A stretch of 64,000 nucleotides of DNA from Apophysomyces variabilis (Eukaryota; Mucoromycota; Mucoromycetes; Mucorales; Mucoraceae): assembly GCA_002749535.1 (NCBI GenBank), contig MZZL01000393.1:321103-385102 (forward strand). The letters are read 5' to 3'. Under the pieces are notes generated by a model. The model worked only from the letters and a program-made list of their open reading frames with translations. It searched no databases and was not told where the DNA came from. The first letter of the stretch is position 1. Each line of letters opens with the position of its first letter. Positions 1-10,637 of this stretch are shown here, piece by piece. The translations under genes and the position numbers were made by a program.

Positions 1-925
1 TTCACATTCTTCTTCAAGTTGTTGAAGTCTTTGATGCAATTTGCCGCAATATCGATCACAATGAGCCTTAACATCGACTAAAGTGCCAACAAAAGAACAT
101 CCTTCTGCAGCGTACGCACATGGGTAAAACTGACATCTACTTTCGTGGTCGGATAGGTCCTTTCGTAGAAAGGGTTCACAGTCAGGGACGGCGTTGGGAC
201 ATGATAGCAATTCGTAATCACATTCTGACTTGTGTTTCTCCAAATCCATTAGACGTGGAGTCGACTTACATCCTCGAGCATTATTCGGGCAACTCACGGT
301 ACGATAATCGCACTGACAGGAGCATGGGTAAGTTCCCCTAATGGAAGTTTACAGTATGTGCTTTTGTTTTACCTGGGAAGCATGATCATCCGAGAAAATA
401 CCCTGCCATGGGCAGCCTAGTGAGTGATAAAGACATCGCGAGCGTAATCGTCCAATCTGCCGTTGTACAAACTTTGAGGGTTGGAATTGCGTCTTGTCTA
501 TTGCCGTTTGACAAAACGGACATGTAGTATGTTGTTCTGTGTATCTGTTGATGCAGGCTTGACAAAATATATGATCTAAATTGTATTAAGAGAAGTGAGT
601 ACGGGATTGATAAACCTTGGTTGTACTAGAAGTCTGCTGCAAAAAAAACAAAGAAAAATTTTTCCAGTGACGGATAGGACCATGTAACTTGTATATGGCA
701 TAAGCGAAGACAACCAGTGAAAAGAACGCAGCAATACCTTCAGGACAACGAATTTGAATGGGTTCATCCAAGACATCTGTTTGCAATTAGAAGTATTAAC
801 GATGAGGAGTTATGGCATGTGAAGGCGATGACTCTCCAAATAAATTCGCGATTGGTACCTTGGCATAATCCACATAACAAATCTGGAAACGGTTCTTCGA
901 GGAGAACATCTTTCCTTGAAGCCAT
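1..925 (-). CDS. RING finger plus TRAF-type zinc finger protein (5' part; C-terminus outside window)
   Basis: Probable E3 ubiquitin ligase of the RING/TRAF-zinc-finger class. Read on the minus strand, exons are 925-859, 776-738, 575-373 and 312-1 (open at the edge). The start is the ATG at 925. Splicing rebuilds a RING: CGLC close to the N-terminus, then HIFCQACI and CPFC. After it come TRAF-type repeats with regular Cys/His spacing (CDYRTVSCPN, HKSECDYELLSCPN, HESRCQFYPC, HCDRYC), then the start of a Gln/Glu-rich stretch at the edge that looks like a coiled coil. The RING is split by two introns, so no single open frame shows it whole. Proteins with RING plus TRAF fingers usually act in ubiquitin signalling. 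The substrate and any MATH/TRAF-C domain cannot be seen here. The fold is well supported; the specific role is inference. Confidence 0.85.
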
Positions 926-2902
926 GATTAACGGAGGGTCAATACGGAGGACGAATGGATAACTTGTAGGGAGACGGTCAGCAAGGTATGGTTAAGACGG
1001 TTAGGAGGGGTTGAGGTGGGAAAGGGAGAGAAAGAACAGGTGAGAAAGCGAATCGGTGGGTGGACGCGTCGCGAAAATGAACGCGTTTTTCAAGTTCCCC
1101 TTTCCTTTTGCGGTGATAACGAAAACAGTCGCCGCTCAGATACTGCCAATGCCCCACAGTGCAGTGAATCTCTCATTTCTTGACCCTATCTCTCGTTTCA
1201 GTAGCATTCGTGTAACAGACGTTGTCTATTAACAACATGCAGCCCCAGTCTAGACATGTGCACATGGTAATTAGACTGGAGAGGGTCCTTGCACAACAAA
1301 TCTGTTTTGATATTTTGCTTCTTTCACACCATATTCTAAGATTTAGTATGTCCTTTCCTTTGGGAGGAATGACATGGCTTTATCCTAGATGATTGTTGAA
1401 GTACGAGGTAGTCAAATCAGGTCTTTGTTTAACAGAAGCATTCCTACTGTCAAAAAGACAAGTTTGGAATAACTGAGCCAAATGTTCTCTGACACGTGGT
1501 TACAATACCGCAAGGCAAATTGAGAGCTCTTGTCTCTGTTGAACAGCGGGGATTTGCGTCTGATCACGCGGGGTTACCTTTAGCAGAAGCTCCCATTGAG
1601 CGATGACTATGGAATGCGAAAACCATAGCAGAAGAGTCCTTAACTTGAACCATATATAAATCCGCAGAATATGCATGTCGTATTAATGAGAAGCCAACAT
1701 TCTCATTTCTGCTATCTGTTGAGGATCCTTCTAGCTCCGTTTCTGAAAATAGCACTGTGCTATCTAATGACAAAGAGAAAAAAAGAATATCGCCGATCAG
1801 TGTGTGCTTTGTTCGCTAGTCCCAGTTAGTTTATAAAGGATAACGGAATACTTCAATACGAACCTTGAAGTGACGAGGCTGTTTCAAGACCAAGAGATAA
1901 GAAAGTGCTTGTTTATAGGGTTTATGCCCAGGTTTAGGGACGGGTTACCCGGAACGATGATGCTGCAAACGGCATACAATCGATTTGGCTTTCCGACATC
2001 CTTTTTCCTTTACTTCTAGTGTGCCCTATACAAACATAAGAAGCACAATGAAGCAGAAGGTAAACTTTTTGATGGTTTACACAGGCATATATTTTGGACC
2101 ATGAGTCTATTTCAGTAAACATGGATTATCCTGTTGATTTGTTTTTTCTTAAAAGTCTAAAAACGTGATGGGTGACACAAGAAATATGCCCGAGGACTGT
2201 CTGTATGCATCAGATCTGTTGCATTGAAGATAGCAAGAAATGGAGAAGACAAAGATGGGCAATCCTATTTTATCCTATCCTTTTTATTTTCTCTGTCTTC
2301 AAGATGATCAACGCTTTGTTTCGGTTAATACATATTGATCTGTATGATTGTTTCGATTACCTGGAGACTAAAAAGCGGAAGATATAGGAACGTTGATTGC
2401 AGAAGGGAAAAAAAAAAGGGGAGAGATTACCCTTTCTTGTTTCGCTCCCCGCTCTCCAAATAGTTCAAAGGGTCGCATGACCATATGAAATGTAGGGTCA
2501 GCTGAGATAGGTTTATAATACACATTATATAGATGATATTCCCTTTGAGTTCTTTTTCTCTTTTTTTCTTCTTCTTCTTTTTCTTTGCCTCTTTCCCCCC
2601 TTTCTTTTCCCTCTCTGTTTTGTCTGTGTATAAGAGAGAGTGTGTGTGCTATTTCCCCCTTGTCCACTTTCTCAATACTCCAAGGCAATTGTTTTCCATT
2701 CATCCTAAGTTCAGCCAGCCAGCCAGTGCGATATAATCCCAGATAAGCGTCGAATTCCATCAGATCTTCAGGAGGAGATAAAAAGAAAAACAACAAGAGA
2801 GCGGCTACCTTTGCATACAATCAAGCAAGCATACCCGCACAACTTTCTCTTTACCTTTTTCTGACAATCTCTCTTTTCAACTTCTCGATCTATCCAAAGA
2901 AC
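926..2902. other. Intergenic, no supported gene
   Basis: Nearly 2 kb without a coding region I can support. Short open frames occur on both strands but show no recognisable motif or splice-linked partner. A pyrimidine-rich tract at about 2550-2615, followed by an AG/TG repeat near 2630-2650, resembles the CT-rich leader or promoter DNA seen ahead of other genes in the window. It probably belongs to the 5' region of the gene at 3170. Confidence 0.5.
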
Positions 2903-3022
2903 ATGGTTAGCTTCTTCTCGTCGATACAATATCCTCATGACGGCTCACACGTAATCCAATACAATCACAAATTATCACCACACGTATCGATATTATTATT
3001 CTTATTGCTATCCGCAAGTTGA
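2903..3022 (+). other. Upstream ORF (39 codons) in the leader of the next gene
   Basis: An ATG at 2903 opens a 39-codon frame ending in TGA at 3020-3022, 147 bp before the ATG of the 295-residue ORF at 3170. It lies in AT-rich leader-like DNA after a long CT tract. If transcription starts in or before that tract, ribosomes would meet this frame first. Whether it is translated, or whether an intron removes it, cannot be decided from sequence. Confidence 0.35.
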
Positions 3023-3169
3023 AAAAGTTACAAAAAAAGTTGAAAAAGGGAAAAAAAAGGCACAAAAAAAAAGCAGCAAGTTATTTTTTCGTTCCGCACC
3101 CCCAATTTATTATCGCTTTACTCTATATCTTTTATTCTTTTCTTTTATTCAATACTCTATTATATCCAC

Positions 3170-4057
3170 ATGCCATCAAGAGCAAGCATCACGGCAACTA
3201 AACCAAGACGCTTCTTAACTTACATTCTCTCCCTTCTCGGCCTCGATGGAATTGCCTTTACAGGACAACGTGAAGTTCCTTGCTACGCCTCTTCTTCTGG
3301 TAGTAGTATCTTGACTGACTCAACTCTCCTGGTCAGCCATGATGATTACCTTGATGAAAAGGGATCCATCAAAGGTTGGATCTGTTCAGATCCATGGGCC
3401 TTACAAAGCTGGATCGGTGGTCTACCCAAAGTCCTGCTGTGCCACATCCTATCGGCAACAGCAATGCAATACCCAAAGATCTGTCAAGTAATCGAGGAGT
3501 ATCAAGGTGGAGTAAATGCTCCGTGGATGACAACATCAACACCATTTGAAAATGACATGGCCGCTGAAATCTCGAGCATCCAAGATCGGGCACGTCAGAT
3601 AGTCCATGATCTGGACCATCTCCGGCCAAGTGAACAGTTCGCCAGAGCTGTTGAGGTAGCCGATGAACTGCACCGATTAGTTCGGTTGACGAGCAGTACG
3701 CTCCATGCTCCCTCCCATGGGCACTCGCTAATTACCCTGTTTGGTCTCCTGGTGATTGTCCTGGAAGGCTTGAAGGCCCCACCTGAGGTACGTCAGCATA
3801 TATTTTACCACGCAAAACTCGGTCGCATTGTGATCTTGGAGATGGCAAGCGTCCTCAAGAACTACAAGGGCCCTGCATTACCCCCATCCCAATGGTCTCT
3901 TCTGTTGAGTGTGTTTGATAACGGCAGCCACTGGCTAGAACAGTTGGAACAAGTTTGTGCCAAAATGGCTCGTTATGATGTGACCTGGGATTTTCGTCAA
4001 GAGTACGAAGATGTCGTAACTATCGCAGCCCGATACTGCGATTCCTGCAATATATGA
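3170..4057 (+). CDS. Helical protein, possibly Cut8/Sts1-like nuclear proteasome tether
   Basis: Single-exon frame of 295 residues with an ATG at 3170 and no strong splice signals inside. The N-terminal 35 residues are basic with a short hydrophobic run. The body (about residues 80-270) looks all-helical. One segment has Leu and His spacing (LLCHILSATAMQYPKI) recalling the repeated helix of the Cut8/Sts1 family. It is followed by a charged helix and a long amphipathic part ending in WSLLLSVFDNGSHWLEQLEQ. Cut8/Sts1 anchors proteasomes at the nuclear envelope, and the length fits that family. I rely on overall pattern only, so the assignment is tentative; a lineage-specific protein is equally possible. 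A 39-codon upstream frame lies in the leader. Confidence 0.55.
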   Translation: MPSRASITATKPRRFLTYILSLLGLDGIAFTGQREVPCYASSSGSSILTDSTLLVSHDDYLDEKGSIKGWICSDPWALQSWIGGLPKVLLCHILSATAMQYPKICQVIEEYQGGVNAPWMTTSTPFENDMAAEISSIQDRARQIVHDLDHLRPSEQFARAVEVADELHRLVRLTSSTLHAPSHGHSLITLFGLLVIVLEGLKAPPEVRQHIFYHAKLGRIVILEMASVLKNYKGPALPPSQWSLLLSVFDNGSHWLEQLEQVCAKMARYDVTWDFRQEYEDVVTIAARYCDSCNI

Positions 4058-6482
4058 TAATATTCCCCCTCTCGTTAGCCTTTCGTTTTCTATCATGCTT
4101 ATGTTTGTTCATATCAATAATAAAGGAAAAACTTCATTTTATTATGCAAATTTTCCTTTTTTTGCATTGTCAAACTCTTCAGGGGGTCTGTTCCTCTCCG
4201 AAACACAGACCTTGTCCGTTCCCATGTGCACACATCCCAACTGTCAAAACGTGAAAAAATGTCATGTAGAATGATTGCATTACCTTAAGTCTATATGAAA
4301 GGTTGCGGAGAATCAACCGATCACACCTTAAACTTTACATCAACTAAAGTAGCACCACACCAATCCTAACATCATTCATATCCATACTCACCATGGTCGT
4401 ACACACTTTTTGAAAAAGAGCATTAACCTTTATTGGAAGCATTGCATCCATTCCCATTGGATAAACCTAATCATCAGCGACAGAATAAGTCCGGGTTCAT
4501 TTAGATGCTGAGGATAAGGCAACTTAGGGCGAATTGCATTTGCACATATTCTTTTACACATCTCTAGCCTAGTGATACCATTGCACCTTATCCAGAGTAA
4601 AAGGGACATGGTCGAACCTTCATGTTGAAATAGAGCTGCTAACAGGATTAAAGAACGCCTTCTGAAATCCACCCAGACTGAAGCCTAATAAAGCAATTTT
4701 TGTTTGAACACGTTACGCAGTGTTTATTCGATGATGGGATCTAAAGTAGGCTGTGGATGGCCTTTTCGATTTGAAATGCATATGATGAGAGCAGAGCGCC
4801 AAACAAATAGAGTAAAGTCATGGGGTATTGAGTCTTTGATTGAAGAGAAATCATTCTTTTTCTCAAAGCAACATGACCTTCTTTCCCTTATTTTTCCAGA
4901 GGGTTTGGTTGCTTTTGCGATCGGCTCATGCTTTGCAACCTAACCGAAGTTCAGAATATTATTATGCACAACCCCGGAATGAAGCCATTTTAGGAAATCG
5001 AGATTTCACGAATCCGTTGCAGATACACTGATTGCGTTGATCTTTTGTATCCCCGTAGAAGACGATTCGCCGTCTCCGAGATTCTTTGTCGTTCAGGGCT
5101 AAAAGAAGCATTCCTATATCAGCCAATTATTTGTTGCCAGCCTTGTCATAGTCATACCCTCTGCCCTCACAGCTTCGCTGCACAGCTCTTTGCTAGCTAG
5201 CGTCTTCTGAATGCATGCCTACATGAGCTGTGCTTTCCTATTAGCGAAGGAACTTTTATCTGCTCAAGAAAAAGAGACATTCTCCAGAAGCACTAAGTAC
5301 TGTCAACTTGACCATATTTCATTCTTTAACTGGTGCAACATGCCATAGATAGCCAATGTGGAACATAAACAGATGTTGCCTTCTTGGATATGTAGATATT
5401 GATGAGATGGCGTAAATGTGCGTGCACAAACCTACACTCCGTTCAGGATTACCAATTCATGCTGTAGGCTTTCGCAAGGTATTTACGCCAGCCAGTAAGA
5501 TGATTTTACGCTAACAGGGTATGAGTTTTCCATTGGTACTGTAACAGAAGACCAACTTTTGTAAGTAAAGAGCCCGCGTTTTTGCTCTTCAAATCCCAAA
5601 TCTTTCTCAAGTCTAGTATGGTCTCTCATTGCTTGCAATTGTATTTGTTCAGACTCAATTAAATGGAGCCCAATAAGAAGAGCCAACAGCTTTTATCACT
5701 GTTCCTTATTCTCATAGTCTACGTTTTCTGTAAGTAACTCTTAGTGTCAGTTATAAACAAGGCATAAGGCAGTCGACAATTCGGCTACTAGGATGGCACG
5801 GGAAAATAACGAGTAAAGACACGGACAATTTCTGACATAGGCTGCCTTGCTAGTGTCTCTAAAATGAAGGTTTTCAAGCGCGTGGTAAAACTAATAGGCA
5901 GTATCACGGTCGAGGAATACAACTAAGGAAACACTCAGCATCAACAACTGTTTTGATACAAGTGAAGCATCCTAGAGATATCCTTTCGAAGCTCTTCACC
6001 CAGAATACACAGGGGTAGTTATTTCTACGCTTTACAAAACATTGTCAGGATCTCTTCCAAATTACTTAATCTATATCTCTGTAAAGATACAGTTCTCAAT
6101 CATAGAAGCATCTGCTTAATAACACGCAACAAATGCTATTGCTGTCATCAGTGCATTAGTCGAGAAATACAATCATAGTCGTTGGATGCCTGAGCTTAAT
6201 GTGCCTAAACCGGAAAATTGGAAGCAGACATTTGCTGCCGCGTTCCAGAATACAAAGCAAAATGGTGTAGACAATGTAGCTGACTCAATTGTCAATTGCG
6301 TCGAGTGCAAACGTTGTGTTACCTGGCGCATTTCACGAGTGTTAACGTTGTTTCAATTTCAAAAGCCAGTAAGAGCCGAGTATTGCATTTGGCATGAGCA
6401 AATCGTCACAAGTGGCTTTTTCCTTGTCAATGTTACCTGATTCCCCGAAAGGAACGTATCCATAGTCCCCCAATTTTGCAGC
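4058..6482. other. Intergenic, no supported gene
   Basis: About 2.4 kb with only short frames. The longest are 66-84 codons: a minus-strand frame at 5483-5686 with a charged helix-like segment, and a plus-strand frame at 6186-6440. Neither has family motifs or a convincing exon partner. The spacing is unusually wide for this window, so it could hold a decayed gene or a non-coding transcript, but nothing positive supports either. Confidence 0.45.
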
Positions 6483-7726
6483 ATGAGTTTCAAAGGATGG
6501 AAGAAATATATTGAAGAAGGTGATCTCGTCATCATCTATCTTGTAAGCCTACCATTACAATGCCCAATGCCAATATAGTTTGTAGACGAGAGAGAGCATG
6601 TGCCCGATCTTCGTCAAAAAGGACGAGGAGGTACATAATCGGTTTGGCGTGTTTAAGCATAATGACATGATAGGCAAAGAGTTTGGTTCCAAGGTATCTG
6701 GATAACTTTGATAAAAGAGGTGCTTTGTCCTAACACTTTAATTAGATGATATCATCCAACTATAGAGGATTTGTCTACCTTCTTCACCCAACTCCAGAGC
6801 TTTGGACTTTATGCTTACCCCATCGAACACAGATTTTGTACATCGCTGATATCTCGTTTATTTCCACACAGCTGGATATGAAGCCTGGTGCCCGCGTTAT
6901 TGAATCAGGTATAGACATTGATCAAAATATGGAGGTTTTCTGGGTTTTAAACGCGGAAGCAAAGGTACTGGAAGTGGTTCCTTCTCACATTCTATTGCAC
7001 GAACCATTGCGCCTACCGGAAAACTATTTTCATTTGAATACCATGAGGAAAGAGCAAGGCTTGCAGCACAAGAATTCCAGGAACACGGCTTGGGCGATAT
7101 CATCCAGATCGAACAACGAGACGTTTGCAAAGACGGATTCGGACTGAAAGATGCTGTGAATTCAGGCAGGTGAATCTAAACTTCCGAACAAAGCATCGAA
7201 TCGTTTTGCTGACAGCAGATTATCTGGCATTTAGTGTTCCTTGATTTACCTGCCCCGTGGGAAGCTGTTGCTTCCGCGAAAGCAGCATTCAAACAACATC
7301 GCACAGGAAAAATCTGTTGCTTCAGTCCGTGCATTGAACAAGTAGCTAAATCAGTGAATGCTTTGAACGAGAATGGATTTATTGGTAAGTGTTTTTGGTA
7401 GAAGCTAATAACTACAGAAGCTTATGTTTTTCGGTTCAGATATCACTATGTACGAATGTTTGATTCGTAACCATTATGTGACGCCTGTGCAAAAACTTAC
7501 TTTTGCAGAAGCCATTGAAAGAGCAAAAACCGAACCAAATGCCCATAAGCGGAAAAATGCAGAAGTTAACGCAGAAGATACAGTGAATACGATTTTCATG
7601 TCCAAAACCCCATTAGAAACCCGTGGACACACTAGCTATCTGACTTTCGCGACGTTCCTTCCTGCTATCGAGAATAATCTTGAACCGAACGATGAACTAC
7701 AAGAAGAGGAACCCGCCTCGGCGTAA
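6483..7726 (+). CDS. TRM61: tRNA (adenine-58-N1)-methyltransferase catalytic subunit TRM61
   Basis: Catalytic half of the Trm6-Trm61 complex, which makes m1A58 in the T-loop of tRNAs, including initiator tRNA-Met, in the nucleus. Six exons (6483-6542, 6586-6693, 6746-6908, 6965-7165, 7235-7384, 7440-7726) give 322 residues. Landmarks in order: [39 protein letters not shown]; the SAM-binding loop ESGTGSGS (about 109-116, created by splicing); [17 protein letters not shown]; and the catalytic-pocket motif VFLDLPAPW (about 178-186). MYECLIRNH follows, then an acidic low-complexity tail. Length and motif order match the family. Intron 4 (7166-7234) is best read as GC-AG: a GC donor gives the exact family spacing between GFG and FLD, whereas the nearest GT donor (7170-7171) puts exon 4 out of phase with the downstream exon. 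Confidence 0.93.
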
Positions 7727-8606
7727 ATCCTTAGTTTTCTTCACTTCATCGCCAAAACACCATGTATAGATACGTAGAGAATCCATGTAAATCAAAAAAT
7801 AAAAAAACGGCTCGCATCATGTAACTTTCTTTCTTTGTTCAAAAACTCAAACTGCTCGTCTTGGTTGCTGTGTTTTTGAAGAAGACGACAAGTACGCATG
7901 TTTAGGCATCTCCAAGCACGCCAAGTTTGGACCTGCTTCGCTTAAAAGCGAAACTGGGGGTTTTTTCTGAGAAAAAAAAAGGAGCTCAGGGCAGCTTTCA
8001 ATCCGAATACTAAGCGTTAGTCCTTTGTTTAGATGGGGTAATTTTTGCCGTACTGTCCCGTATCGTGTTGCTAGCCAGAACAACAACGATTTTAACGGGG
8101 TAATTGCATCGATCTTTTCATAGTTCAACACGCACCGTCGTCTAATCCGTGCTCCCTCCTTCCCCTCCCCTCCCCTCCCCTTCCCGCGAAATTACCTTCT
8201 CTATGCTTCCTTTTAGTTATATAGATTCTCCTGTCTTCTTTCCTTGCTTCCTTTGCTTTGTCACTCTGATTTCTATTTTCCCAGATATGTCCAGGGTCTA
8301 TAGGCTGAGTAGCGCAGCGCTCATTGGCGGAATAAACAAAGAAATATTCGGGGAATTAGATACTAATGTTTAGTGTAACAAACACTAGGTTGAGTTAACC
8401 GCATCAAGCGTTGATACCTTATCTTCCGGTTAAACCGTAGTGCCCATTCTGCAGGACTGTATGGCTGTGTCATCTATTTTCTCGGCGAAATTCATGTCGG
8501 ACCTTTTTTAACAAGCATCCGAAAGTAAACCATGACCCCACAAGTTGGCTGATGCTAAAGTAACTATTTTATTATGTCATGATGGTATAAAGGTCTTCTT
8601 TCTAAT
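7727..8606. other. Intergenic, convergent 3' regions
   Basis: This lies between the convergent TRM61 and UDP-glycosyltransferase genes. It contains an A-rich stretch near 7795-7808 that could serve 3' processing of TRM61, and a C/T-rich block near 8146-8190. No gene is supported. Confidence 0.5.
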
Positions 8607-10417
8607 TTAGAGTTTCTTCAATTTGTTTCTAAGGTGCATTTTTTTGGCAATGGTTGGTGTAAGCTTGTACAGGGCAATGAATGGAGAGATAAGAATCACA
8701 AGGGCGACGGCATATAAGTCTAAATTGTGTGCCTTAATGTATGACATTTGGCGGGCCACCTCGTATCGGTGTGGTATTTTTCCGTTCTGATGCATGAATG
8801 TGATTTCTTCCACGGTGTCAGCGCCACGCATGACGCCATGTCGCGAATGGATTTGGACTAGCGCCTTGTAACGTTCAACATTAGCTTGATACCGGCCGTC
8901 CTTGTCCAAAGCAACGTCTTCGATGACCTTGATCATCTCGTGCTGCGGCGTATGTCGGTTAAATTTGCGACCCAAGCCATTATGTTCCACATTCCATGCA
9001 CTTCCAGGTTGGTCACCAAAGAAAGGGAAAATCGCAAGCCGCTTGCCGGCGAAAAGGGCCTCGTGAAGAGAACCTGCACCACCATGCGATACAAACATTA
9101 CGGTGGAGGGATGATGAAGTACAGCATACTGTGGAGCCCACTTGACCATACGAGCGTGAGGATCGACGTTGTTGAACATATCAGCGACTTTGTAAGTTTT
9201 TTTGGAAGAGGTTGTCACGGTTTCAGGAAAGTTTTCGGTAGAGGATACAGTAGCCCACATAAAGCCATCCAAATGACCTTTCTCGATATTCTCCAAAAGA
9301 GCGATCATAATCTTCACGAGGGATTCTGTTGTAGCTGCTGCATGCTGACCGAAAGCAATGTAGGCCACGCGTTGATGGCTATCCAAAAATTGCTTAAGCT
9401 CTTCTGTCAGGGGTGTGTATCCCCGGGGAATAATAGGACCAACAAGCTCAACGAGTGGGCCCCGAGGTCTTGCCGGTTCGAGACCAAACACGGTGTTCAC
9501 TATTTTTACCGAGTCAACCCAGGCAGCATCCAGAGGACCTTTCGCGTTTTTAACGCCCATGCTCTCTCTAATCTTGGCCAGTGCCTTTAGTTCCGCGTTT
9601 GCATTCCACATCATGTGGAAGGGTGAAATGATTCGGTTGTAAAAGCGGGTAGTAAACGATTCTTCAAGCGTGGTAGGATGGAAGCGCGTGAATATTTCGT
9701 CATTGGTATAAGGTGATGAGGCATCTAACAAAACATAGGCTTAGATCACGAATGGTCCTATGAACAAAGATCGCAAATACTAACCTTTCGTCATTGGCAT
9801 AGACATGGATACAATGAACGGAATGTTCGCATTTTTGGCAGCGTCAACACAAGCCACGATGAAATGATCGCAAATAACGAGATCAATGTTATTTTTCTTG
9901 TAAGCCTCGATGTGAGCATGGTATTCTAGCGAAAGGATCATGTAAGACTCGGATAGATGGTATAGCTCATCCCAATTTACCCTCTACGTAGTTCACTGTC
10001 ATGGAATTCACCAGGACCTTGACCATCTGCATCATGCTCATGTTGGATATTAACTTGGCAGCTTTCGAAAGCTGTTTTGCCTGTGGTCCAATGGAGATAG
10101 TCTTGATGCGTGGATAAGGCTTGCCAAATCTTGCATGATCATCCTGTTGGTTTCTTCGGTTAATCCTGTAATATGCAGTAAAAAGGAGGATGGGAAAGAA
10201 GCCTACTCACCCTGGTCAGATAAGTAACATTATGTCCTCGTTCGGCAAGTTCATCGACAATATTAAGAACCCAGTTAATATGGGAGGATCCACCCATAAG
10301 TCCTGCGAACATGATGTTTTTGGGAGTGCGGAAATCTTCGATAAGTTCTCCTGCTTGGGCTGCAGTAGCTAAACAGAAAGTAGCCGCAGCTGTAAGTGTA
10401 ATAGATGACCACTTCAT
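8607..10417 (-). CDS. UDP-glycosyltransferase, GT1 family, membrane-anchored
   Basis: Transfers sugar from a UDP-sugar to a lipid or other small acceptor, facing the ER lumen. Exons on the minus strand are 10417-10211, 10143-9981, 9925-9785 and 9724-8607, giving 542 residues. It begins with a signal peptide (about 1-22), then an acceptor-binding half with GHNVTYLTR and RFGKPYPRIKT. The C-terminal half carries the UGT donor-binding signature: WAPQYAVLHHPS (about 366), SHGGAGSLHEAL (about 383) and FPFFGDQPGSAWN. A membrane helix lies at about 508-523, and the basic tail ends NKLKKL, which fits a KxKxx ER-retrieval signal. Architecture and length match animal-type UGTs with a lumenal catalytic part and short cytosolic tail. 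The sugar and acceptor are unknown. The second intron of the gene (9980-9926) is only 55 bp. Confidence 0.9.
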
Positions 10418-10457
10418 GGTGTTTGTGTTCTGTTGAAAGTGGAGAAGAAGGAGTTCG

Positions 10458-10465
10458 TATTTATA
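10458..10465 (-). promoter_or_regulatory. TATA box candidate of the UDP-glycosyltransferase gene
   Basis: Minus-strand TATAAATA lies 41-48 bp upstream of the ATG at 10417, in otherwise mixed sequence. This position suits a very short leader. Single match, no experimental support. Confidence 0.5.
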
Positions 10466-10637
10466 TGAAATCAGATCAAAGTTTAAACGAGCGGCAGAAG
10501 TTTATCCGCACCGTCGCGACCGGCGATCGGCAGGTGAATTTAGATATTTTTTTGATTTGAGTCAAATCAGGCACGCTAACAAGCCCTGAGCGCTGGTATG
10601 TTTCGGAAATTGCGCCGGAACGTGTTACAAATTCATT

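Noticed and set aside
2368..2820. 150-codon minus-strand frame
   Set aside because: Composed largely of Glu/Lys/Arg runs encoded by the antisense of a CT-rich tract; no conserved motif.
8886..9590. 234-codon plus-strand open frame
   Set aside because: It lies entirely opposite the last exon of the UDP-glycosyltransferase gene, has no motif, and is explained as the antisense of a coding exon.
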